DNA from: VGXO01 sp964614695
GTDB taxonomy: Bacteria > Planctomycetota > Phycisphaerae > Phycisphaerales > SM1A02
Reading direction: 5' to 3'
DNA length: 31,872 nucleotides
Assembly: GCA_964614695.1 (NCBI GenBank)
Contig: CAZTMB010000025.1
Coordinates: 1-31,872, forward strand
Part shown: positions 25,951 through 31,872 of the stretch, in pieces
Numbering within the stretch: position 1 is the stretch's first letter
Layout of the letters: the number at the start of each line of letters is the position of its first letter
Notes under the pieces: model-generated
Told to the model about the DNA's origin: nothing
The model's input: only the letters and a program-made list of their open reading frames with translations
Databases searched by the model: none
Made by a program: the position numbers and the translations under genes

Positions 25951-26679
25951 TCACGACACGTCAAGCTCCCGCACGCCTCGTGCCCGGCGCACCGCTTCGC
26001 ATGCGGATCGGATGCGTTCCCGCACCGACTCCGGATCGGCGATCCCACGCAGCGGCAGGTTCGGGTTCGTGTGATCGGAGGAGATCACCCGCAGGGTGCC
26101 GATCCCGACGACGCGCTGCCAGAAGGGGATCGTGAGTTCCGTGTCCTTGACGCGGTAGATCTCGATCTCCTCGAGATGCCGCGTGAAGAGTCCGCTGCGC
26201 ACCCGGATCCGCTCGCGGGAGAGTTCGTAGCGCACCGCCCACAGGTCGAGCCATTTCCAGGCGGCGATGGCGAGCGGGGCGAGCAGCAGCGGGGAGGCGA
26301 GCCAGCCCAAGCCCGCGGTGGCGATCAAGATCGTCAGGAAGCCGGCTCCGCCGACGGCGACCGCCACGAACCACCAGACGTTGACCCACTGGCTCGGCGA
26401 GCCGGACCAGAGCGGTTCGTCCGTCGTCCCGGCAGTGCCCGCCGGGACGGTTCCCGCGGTCGGCTCGGGTCTCGCGCCGGTCAACGGATCCGACGTCGCA
26501 TGCGGATCGTCCGACGGAGACTCCGGGTCATTCAGAAGTTCGACCGCTTCGACGCTCAGGCCGAGTTCCTCGGCAAGCCGCTCGGTCTCCGCGAGCGAGG
26601 GGGCCTGGAGGATGACCTTCGACACCCGCCCGGTGGCAGGATCGCGTCCGGTGACAAGGAAGCGTCGGTTCACGGGCAT
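25951..26679 (-). CDS. PH-domain (bPH2/YdbT-type) membrane protein with GspF-like N-terminal segment
   Basis: 242 aa. Residues about 4-45 (RFLVTGRDPATGRV...LGLSVEAVELL) form a beta-beta-alpha unit that resembles the first 40 residues of GspF. A Pro/Thr/Ala-rich linker follows, then two transmembrane helices (WWFVAVAVGGAGFLTILIA and WLASPLLLAPLAIAAW). The bacterial PH domain comes last: YELSRERIRVRSGLFTRHLEEIEIYRVKDTEL, GIGTLRVISSDHTNP, LPLRGIADPESVRERI. The role is unknown; such proteins are membrane-associated and often act in envelope processes. The ATG at 26679 has GGGAG just upstream and was preferred over an in-frame start at 26721. The response regulator on the other strand begins 299 bp away. 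Confidence 0.85.
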   Translation of the reverse strand: MPVNRRFLVTGRDPATGRVSKVILQAPSLAETERLAEELGLSVEAVELLNDPESPSDDPHATSDPLTGARPEPTAGTVPAGTAGTTDEPLWSGSPSQWVNVWWFVAVAVGGAGFLTILIATAGLGWLASPLLLAPLAIAAWKWLDLWAVRYELSRERIRVRSGLFTRHLEEIEIYRVKDTELTIPFWQRVVGIGTLRVISSDHTNPNLPLRGIADPESVRERIRSACEAVRRARGVRELDVS

Positions 26680-26978
26680 GGTCTCCCGGCGGCATGGCGC
26701 TGGAATGGGGGCAGCGGGCAAAGGAACCCACGGCCATCCTCGCGGTGCGGATCGCCCCCGGCAAGGTGTCGATCCGGGGCTGGGGGGATCACCGAGGCGG
26801 TCTTGGGGGGCGGGAGGGCGAACGGGGTCGGAGGTCTGGCTCGCGTCGGCTCGATCGTTGGACCGATTCGGGTCGCGCCTCGCTACGATCTCCGCCCCGC
26901 CGGGAGCCGACCGGGTTCCGGTCGATCGCCGGCGAGACCGCCGCGGAGCGACGTCCCTCCGCGGCTCGGACCGACCGC

Positions 26979-27482
26979 ATGCCCGCTTCGAGCGACTCCG
27001 ATCCCTTCGCCGACCTCGCCCTCGACACCGAGACCGATGGCGAGTCGATCGACCTCTCCGAGGCCTCGATCCTCCTCGTCGACGACAACGTCCAGAACCT
27101 CGAGCTGATCCAGGCCTATCTCGAGGCGTTGCCGTGCCCGCTGCACCTGGCCCACGACGGGGTCGAGGCCATGGAGCAGGTCGCGCGGCACCGGCCGGAC
27201 CTGGTGCTGCTCGACGTGATGATGCCGCGGATGAGCGGCTTCGAGGTCTGCCGCCGGATCAAGTCGAACCCGCAGACCCGGCACACCCTCGTGATCATGG
27301 TCACCGCGCTCAACGAGGTCGCCGACTACGAGCGGGCGGTCGAGAGCGGGACGGACGACTTCCTCTCGAAGCCGGTCAACAAGCTCGAACTGCTGACCCG
27401 TATCCGCAGCCTGCTGCGGGTGGCGCTCCTGCGGCGCAAGCTCGATCGGCTGGTGGGTCGCCGCGACGTCGACGGCGAGTGA
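26979..27482 (+). CDS. Stand-alone receiver-domain response regulator
   Basis: 167 aa. An N-terminal extension of about 28 acidic residues precedes a complete CheY-like receiver: acidic pair D35/D36 in ILLVDDN, phospho-acceptor D79 in LLDVMMPRMSG, T109 and K131 (LSKPVN). It ends in a short basic helix (LLRVALLRRKLDRL) with no DNA-binding or enzymatic output domain, so it likely signals through protein contact. No histidine kinase is in the window. Its frame stays open upstream to 26694, but that part lacks plausible coding character; the ATG at 26979 is the natural start. It converges with the small gene at 27489 across a 6-bp gap. Confidence 0.88.
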   Translation: MPASSDSDPFADLALDTETDGESIDLSEASILLVDDNVQNLELIQAYLEALPCPLHLAHDGVEAMEQVARHRPDLVLLDVMMPRMSGFEVCRRIKSNPQTRHTLVIMVTALNEVADYERAVESGTDDFLSKPVNKLELLTRIRSLLRVALLRRKLDRLVGRRDVDGE

Positions 27483-27488
27483 CGTCGT

Positions 27489-27749
27489 TCAAGCAGCGCG
27501 TCGTTCGGTCGCGGGGGCGCCGGGCTCACGAACCCAGACCGTGCCTCGGGGCTCGAGCACCAGCTCGAGGTGCGCGAGGTAGCGCCGCAACTCCTCGGTC
27601 GAGAAGGACTCGAGCCACGGTCGCCCGACGCCGCGGTTGATCTCGCAGATCATCTCGACGATCTCCTCCCGCTCGAGTCGATCCGTCGACGTCGCGGGAA
27701 GGGAAGGCGAGAGGACGGTCGAGGCGGGGGCGATCGCGGTGGCGTGCAT
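27489..27749 (-). CDS. Small hypothetical protein
   Basis: 86 aa from the ATG at 27749, which has a GGAG about 10 nt upstream; an in-frame ATG at 27812 would add 21 residues. The N-terminal third is Ala/Pro/Ser-rich. The rest is charged and probably helical: REEIVEMICEINRGV, WLESFSTEELRRYLAHLELV, ending in a basic tail. I do not recognise the family. The helical core shows normal codon bias, which supports coding. The open frame extends to 28310, but that upstream part is Arg/Ser-rich and looks like non-coding translation. Convergent with the response regulator. Confidence 0.6.
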   Translation of the reverse strand: MHATAIAPASTVLSPSLPATSTDRLEREEIVEMICEINRGVGRPWLESFSTEELRRYLAHLELVLEPRGTVWVREPGAPATERRAA

Positions 27750-28173
27750 GGGCGTCCGTGCTCCAAGCGGTCCTGACTCGGTCGACGAACGCCGTCGACT
27801 CCGGTGGTCCATCTCATCGGAGCCTGCCGAATCGGCGGTGGAGTCGATAACCGAGGCCCCGATGTCCGCGATCCGCCGGTGAAGCCACCACACCACCGGA
27901 TCTCGGGGCTCAGCTCCTCCGCAACCCCATCCGATCGTGGCGAGGGCGGCGAGCAAAGTTTTTTGTCCTTCGAAGCGGGACGTTGGCGGCCGTCGCGATC
28001 GGGCGAAGGCGCGGATCTTCTTCGTCCGCGAACGGAACAAGCCTCGGAAGCGTCTCCTCCTTCGGGATCGTGCGCAAACTTGTCGCCCGAGTGCGTCCGT
28101 GAGGACGAAGGCGATTCCCGAGCGGGATAGCATCTCGTCTCCCCTCGGCTCTCCCCGGATCAAGGACGATCCT
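27750..28173. other. 424-bp divergent intergenic region
   Basis: Lies between the small minus-strand gene and the SpoIID-like gene and must hold both promoters. A short T-run (TTTTTT near 27959-27964) is the only AT-rich feature. I found no clear -35/-10 pair and no structured element. Both strands stay open across it, as expected by chance at this GC content. Confidence 0.4.
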
Positions 28174-29616
28174 GTGCTTGAACGCCGCGACCAGACCGAC
28201 GTTGTTGGCCATGACGCTCTCGCTATCGAAGCGGCTGGCGGAGTCGTCTGCGGCAGTTGCGCGGGTCGCCGCGGAGTGCTTCGGGCAGGTCTCGCGACCG
28301 CCGTCGGCATGCTCGCGTGGGGTTGCAGCGGCGGCCGCGAACCCGATGCCGCGACGCCGCCTCGAGTGACCCAGCAGCGTCGGCCCGCCGGAGGGACGCC
28401 GGTCGATCCGCGACCACGCGTGCCGTCCGCCGAGCCCTCGGTACGGGTGCTCGTGGGCGAACTTGAGGCCGCGTCGTTTCAACTTCACCTTGCCGCGACA
28501 GGCCGATGGATTCGCGTCCGGGACGCAGGTGATGGGGCAGGCACGGTGCTTCCGTCCCCGATCGAGTTGTCGCGGGATGGCGATCGTTGGCGGCTGGCGG
28601 GTGCCAGCGGTCCGGTGCTGCGACTGCCCCTGGGGCGGTTGAACTTTGCGACGGTTCCCGGCGAGGCGGCCTCGTTGGTGGCGAGCGTCGCGTCGGGGGG
28701 ACGCCAGCGCGAACGAGATCAGCGGTTCGGTGGCGTGCTCGAGGTCGTGCCGGGCTCCAACGGAAGGCAAGTCGATCTTGTCGCCACGCTTCCGATGGAG
28801 ACCTATCTCCCGGGGGTGGTCGCCAAGGAGCTCTACGGCCACTGGTCGCCCGCAGCGTTCCGCGCTCAGGTGATCGCGGCGCGGAGCTTTGCCGTTTGCG
28901 AGATCGCCCATTGGGCGAACCGACGGCACTACGACGTCTGCACCGGCCCGGACACGCAAGCCTGGGCGGGTCTGGTGGCAAGCGGTCTGCCTGCGTCCGC
29001 AGCGGCCGAGACCCGTGGACTCGTCTTGGCGTGGGACGATCGAGTGGTCCCGGCCTACTACAGCAGTTGCTGCGGCGGCCTTCCAGCCGAAGCGAGCGAA
29101 GCGATCTCTTCCTCCCCGGCCAACGCGATCCCGCCGTTGGATGGTCGCGGCGACGGCGGACGCTGTTGCGAGTGGGCTGCGACCTATCGCTGGGAGCGGA
29201 TCGTCGCGACACCGATCTTCTCGGCGGGGCTGACGAACTGGGGGCGTCAGGAGTCGACCGAGGCGATCGCGTCGCTCGACGGGATTCATCGGATCGAGGT
29301 CTCGGCGATGAACCGACACGGTCGACCGACCCGGTTCCGAATCGAGGATCGCCACGGACGGGCCGCGGAGTTGCGGAGCGAGCGAGCCAGGCGGGCCTTC
29401 GCCGCCGCGACTCCGGCGAGCGCCGGCAGGTTCTTCTCGGCGGCGGTGGAACCGAAGGTCGAGGCGTCCCGCGTTCACTTCGAGGGCCGCGGCTTCGGGC
29501 ATGGGGTCGGCCTGTGCCAGCACGGCGCCGAGGCCATGGCCCGCTCTCGCAGTTCGGATGAGGCCATTCTGCGGCGGTACTACCCTGGGGCGACCATCGT
29601 CGGGGGCTGGACGTGA
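28174..29616 (+). CDS. SpoIID/LytB-domain secreted protein
   Basis: 480 aa from the GTG at 28174 (AAGGA 7 nt upstream); the frame is open from 27937. Residues about 31-51 read GRRGVLRAGLATAVGMLAWGC: a twin-arginine-like pair, a hydrophobic stretch and a possible lipidation Cys51, although Trp at -2 is unusual. The core matches SpoIID/LytB, with YLPGVVAKELYGHWSPAAF, AQVIAARSFAVCEI, YYSSCCGG, and the C-terminal GRGFGHGVGLCQHGAEAMA. Family members include SpoIID, a lytic transglycosylase of sporulation, and LytB, an amidase enhancer, so a role in trimming peptidoglycan is plausible. Sporulation should not be inferred. The gene stands alone. Confidence 0.85.
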   Translation: MLERRDQTDVVGHDALAIEAAGGVVCGSCAGRRGVLRAGLATAVGMLAWGCSGGREPDAATPPRVTQQRRPAGGTPVDPRPRVPSAEPSVRVLVGELEAASFQLHLAATGRWIRVRDAGDGAGTVLPSPIELSRDGDRWRLAGASGPVLRLPLGRLNFATVPGEAASLVASVASGGRQRERDQRFGGVLEVVPGSNGRQVDLVATLPMETYLPGVVAKELYGHWSPAAFRAQVIAARSFAVCEIAHWANRRHYDVCTGPDTQAWAGLVASGLPASAAAETRGLVLAWDDRVVPAYYSSCCGGLPAEASEAISSSPANAIPPLDGRGDGGRCCEWAATYRWERIVATPIFSAGLTNWGRQESTEAIASLDGIHRIEVSAMNRHGRPTRFRIEDRHGRAAELRSERARRAFAAATPASAGRFFSAAVEPKVEASRVHFEGRGFGHGVGLCQHGAEAMARSRSSDEAILRRYYPGATIVGGWT

Positions 29617-29835
29617 CCGGGGATCGGAGGCCGGGGCGACCGACGCCTTGGCGGCGCGACGTCTCGGTTCGGTGACCCTCGCGGGACCGAGGTAGCGTGA
29701 ATCGATCCCGAAGTCGCTCCGGTGTTCGACCCCCTTCGATCCCTGACGTGGCAGGGCGATGCCAGTCGATCGCCCCGGCGAGTTCCAAGCCGAGCTCGAT
29801 CCCGATGCCGAAATCGGGCCCAAAAGTAGACACGG

Positions 29836-29885
29836 CCGCGCCCTTTTCAGATCGCGGCCGGTCTCCCTTTCCCTCGTGCTCCAAG
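29836..29885 (+). repeat. Stem-loop repeat, copy 1
   Basis: CCGCGCCCTTTTC, three bases, then TCGCGG, followed further on by CGTGCTCCA. The outer bases fold into an 8-bp stem with the pyrimidine-rich loop CCCTTTTCAGAT. The same modules recur 150 bp downstream. CCCTTTCCC lies just behind the stem. Confidence 0.5.
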
Positions 29886-29985
29886 ACCCGTCGGGCTTGA
29901 ATGACTGCTTTGGATTCGGACCAGGGGGTCCGTCCTCAGGAGCTCAGATGTTCGGGGTTCCCTTTCCCGTCTACCTCCGAGTGGT

Positions 29986-30020
29986 CCGCGCCCTTTTCTT
30001 CGCGGGACTCGGTGCTCCAG
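29986..30020 (+). repeat. Stem-loop repeat, copy 2
   Basis: CCGCGCCCTTTTC (29986-29998), one base, then TCGCGG (30000-30005) and GGTGCTCCAG (30011-30020). It folds as CCGCG/CGCGG around the loop CCCTTTTCTT. The stem is shorter than in copy 1 but the loop core is the same. Here CCCTTTCCC lies in front of the stem. Confidence 0.5.
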
Positions 30021-30374
30021 CGATCAAACTTCCCAGCCGAACGATTGCGAGGGTCCCTTGCTCCCTGAATCGCTCGACCCGCATCCGATGGTGAATACTC
30101 CCTCCCTTGCCGTCGGACTTGAGGTCTTCAGAGCCTCCAGACAGGGATTGTGCGTTGGGATCCGAGGGGTGCAAGCGCTCGCCTGCGTTTTCCGCCACTT
30201 TTTTATTCGCGCCCCGCGACGATCCTCGCGATCCGCGGGCCGCCCCACGCGAACCGACGGGACCTTCCCCAGCGGCTTCGAGAGCTTTGCCGCCCAACAG
30301 CGGCGGGGCCCGTGGATCACGACCTCGCCCGTTGCCGGCGGCATCGCCGTCGGAGAGAACATCGCAGCCCCGTC

Positions 30375-31685
30375 ATGCGTCACCCGACCCCTCGAACCTC
30401 GATCTTCGCCCGTCTGACCCTCTCCGGGGCGGTCTTGGCCGCGATCCTCACTCAGACCGGGATCGCCACGGAACCAAGCGTCGTCCCCGCAGTTGCAAGG
30501 CCGACGATCAAGGTGCAGGAGACGGTCCCGCAAGCCCGCGCCGCGTGGCGCGATCGCACCCGCGAAGTGCCAGCGGCAGGCGGGGTGCAGGTTCGCAGCG
30601 ATCTGTCCCCCGAGCGGACGGCCGCCATGGTCGCTGCCGAGAGTGCGGCGTTGCGGCGTCTTGTCGATCCGTGGGGGCAGCCGGCGGGGGCGAGGCGGCT
30701 GTGGTGCTTCGCGTCTCGCCGCGAGTTCGAGGATGTGCTGCGAACCGAGTTCGGCGCCGACGCCCGCGGGCAAGAGGCGATCCTCATCGAGCATCGAGGG
30801 GTGCGGTTGGTCGCCATCTGCGACGCGGCGGTGGCCGAGGATCGCCTGGCTCGCGACCTCGCCGCCGCGATCGCGGAGCGGCACCTTCTCGAGCGATGCC
30901 CGTCGGCCCCGCCGTGGCTTCGGGCCGCGTTGCCAGCGTGGTTCGGCGAGGCGATGGCCTACGGACGCTGGCAGCCCGGTCTCGTCTCGGCCTCTCGGCA
31001 GGAGTCGCTCGCGGCCGCTGCCGCGGAGGGGCGATTGATCGGCCTTGATCGCGTGGTCGTCCTGGATCGACCGGGGTGGCGGGCCAACGAAGCGGCGGGC
31101 AGCGGCGCCCTGCAGGAGGCGGAGGCCACGGCGCTGCTGGCCACACTGCTCGGCGAAGCGTCGGATCGCAGCAAAGCGGCCCAAGCTCGGCGGGCCGCGT
31201 TGGGTCGCTGGTGGAGAGGTGTCGTCTCCGGACAACCGCCGCAGCAGGCGTGGAGCGAGGTCTTCGGCGCTCGCCTTGCTTCGCCCATGGTCGAGGCGGT
31301 GCGGGCGACGATGAGCCGTCCGCCGGGTGATCTGGAAGCGGCGATCCGCGAAGCGCGTTGGCTTGCCGAGGGGCGACTGCATCTCGAGGCCCGCGGCGAG
31401 ACGGAGCCTGATCCGGCGACCCTCCGAACTCGTCTGCTCGAGTCGGGATTCTCGATTCAGGAGCCGTGCGTCGCTTCGACCGGACGACGCGACTGGCGAC
31501 CGACGCCGCAGGCGGCTTCACGCTGGAGTCCGAAGCTTCGTGGGGACCGACCGACGCAGGACCCGGGGGTCGCCGATGCGGAAGCGGCGTGGAGCGGGGC
31601 GGTCGGCCCATCCCTGCTGGAGGTGATCTGGACCCGGATGCCCGAGGGCGGCTGGCGGTATGCGATCCGGACCGGCAACGCCTGA
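30375..31685 (+). CDS. Secreted protein resembling a degenerate DUF1570/gluzincin-like peptidase
   Basis: 436 aa. The start at ATG 30375 gives a signal peptide (SIFARLTLSGAVLAAILTQTGIA). The layout recalls planctomycete DUF1570-type proteins: a strand segment RRLWCFASRREFEDVLRTEFG, then a helix in the place of the metal-binding helix (LAAAIAERHLLERC), then PPWLRAALPAWFGEAMAYGRW in the place of the downstream glutamate segment. The HExxH zinc motif is missing; only the Glu of WFGEAMAY could correspond to a metal ligand. If the relationship holds, it is a non-catalytic relative. The C-terminal 200 residues are Ala/Arg-rich and helical. No strong ribosome site is visible. Function unknown; the family link is tentative. 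Confidence 0.65.
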   Translation: MRHPTPRTSIFARLTLSGAVLAAILTQTGIATEPSVVPAVARPTIKVQETVPQARAAWRDRTREVPAAGGVQVRSDLSPERTAAMVAAESAALRRLVDPWGQPAGARRLWCFASRREFEDVLRTEFGADARGQEAILIEHRGVRLVAICDAAVAEDRLARDLAAAIAERHLLERCPSAPPWLRAALPAWFGEAMAYGRWQPGLVSASRQESLAAAAAEGRLIGLDRVVVLDRPGWRANEAAGSGALQEAEATALLATLLGEASDRSKAAQARRAALGRWWRGVVSGQPPQQAWSEVFGARLASPMVEAVRATMSRPPGDLEAAIREARWLAEGRLHLEARGETEPDPATLRTRLLESGFSIQEPCVASTGRRDWRPTPQAASRWSPKLRGDRPTQDPGVADAEAAWSGAVGPSLLEVIWTRMPEGGWRYAIRTGNA

Positions 31686-31756
31686 TCGAAGCCGAACGGC
31701 CCCTTCGCGGGTTCCTGGAAGGAGGCCGCCATCCGAGAAACGGATCCGAAACGACA

Positions 31757-31783
31757 CCGCCGAGGCCCATCGGACCTCGGCGG
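31757..31783 (+). terminator. Hairpin terminator candidate
   Basis: A perfect 9-bp stem CCGCCGAGG/CCTCGGCGG with a 9-nt loop, 71 nt after the stop at 31685. There is no U-tract, in keeping with the other hairpins in this window. Confidence 0.6.
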
Positions 31784-31815
31784 CATCACTCGTGGAGACG
31801 GAACAGGATGAGAGG

Positions 31816-31839
31816 AGGAGAGCAGGAGAGCAGGAGAGT
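31816..31839 (+). repeat. Short tandem repeat, 8-mer x 3
   Basis: AGGAGAGC, AGGAGAGC, AGGAGAGT in direct tandem. The purine-only strand bias is marked. It is the only simple tandem repeat noticed in the window. Confidence 0.8.
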
Positions 31840-31872
31840 CGAACTTCCTGTTGCACGACGGGCGGTCGGGGT

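Larger units (their letters stand above)
29617..30374. other. 758-bp non-coding stretch rich in hairpins
   Basis: No frame here has convincing codon bias, and T/A content is locally higher than in the genes. Perfect stems include 29663-29668/29686-29691 (CTCGGT/ACCGAG, a possible terminator of the SpoIID-like gene), 29754-29760/29769-29775 (GGGCGAT), 29801-29806/29813-29818 (CCCGAT), 29833-29840/29853-29860 (CGGCCGCG) and 29917-29922/29927-29932 (CGGACC). A run CTTTTTTATT lies at 30199-30207. It may encode a structured RNA or the long leader of the next gene; I cannot match it to RNase P RNA, tmRNA, SRP RNA or 6S RNA. Confidence 0.45.

Noticed and set aside
25691..25954. 87-codon minus-strand frame overlapping the PH gene stop by GTGA
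   Set aside because: The overlap looks like coupling, but roughly three in ten codons end in A or T, far more than in the real genes, and the product is low-complexity.
26694..26978. N-terminal extension of the response regulator
   Set aside because: The translated stretch is Arg/Gly-rich and unlike any receiver extension; the ATG at 26979 starts cleanly.
29759..30094. 111-codon plus-strand frame in the hairpin-rich gap
   Set aside because: No codon bias, no family resemblance, and it crosses the duplicated stem-loop.
29971..30297. 108-codon minus-strand frame in the same gap
   Set aside because: Gly/Ser/Arg-rich translation and no ribosome site; I could not separate it from chance.
31826..31855. 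tRNA T-arm-like motif (GTTCGACTC) on the minus strand near the window edge
   Set aside because: The stem has an A-C mismatch, no anticodon loop with U33 is visible at the right distance, and the repeat octamers explain the pairing.
1..31872. Mobile elements, CRISPR arrays, phage genes
   Set aside because: No transposase, integrase, terminal inverted repeats or regularly spaced repeats were seen on either strand.

Overview
The window looks like chromosomal DNA from a high-GC planctomycete, most likely class Phycisphaerae. This is an inference from three things: a short secreted protein ending in a VPAPGA-type PEP-CTERM sorting tail, very large prepilin-like proteins, and codon use with almost only G or C in third positions. 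One run of 100 N's flanked by an identical 55-nt sequence shows that this is a draft or metagenome assembly. I saw no mobile element, phage, CRISPR array or resistance gene.

Left part (1-8.5 kb), housekeeping and envelope genes. A secreted MsrB-MsrA methionine sulfoxide reductase fusion (-) lies divergent from a tRNA-Leu(UAA) (+). The tRNA is followed by a perfect 12-bp terminator hairpin shared with the convergent PEP-CTERM gene (-). Next come the two oxidative pentose-phosphate dehydrogenases on the minus strand (gnd then zwf), a divergent HlyD-type adaptor overlapping a QW-repeat (squalene-cyclase-like) lipoprotein gene on the plus strand, and a stand-alone phosphopantothenate-cysteine ligase (-).

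Central part (8.5-25.7 kb), a 17-kb plus-strand type IV pilus / type II secretion-like locus. The order is PilB-like ATPase, PilT retraction ATPase, second PilB/GspE ATPase, GspF/PilC, then six prepilin-like genes in the classic G-G-H-I-J-K order. From the platform gene on, every junction overlaps by 1 to 4 nt, except one that is separated by a single base. The pseudopilins are far larger than usual (348, 240, 313, 390, 530 and about 1704 aa). The last is a giant GspK-like protein with several calcium-loop motifs. Secretin, inner-membrane GspC/L/M and prepilin peptidase are absent from the window. This locus is the best candidate for an undescribed system.

Right part (25.7-31.9 kb). A PH-domain membrane protein (-) is divergent from a stand-alone receiver-domain response regulator (+), which converges on a small hypothetical gene (-). 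Then come a SpoIID/LytB-type secreted protein (+), a 758-bp non-coding stretch rich in hairpins and containing a duplicated stem-loop, and a secreted protein resembling an inactive DUF1570/gluzincin-type peptidase (+), followed by a strong hairpin.
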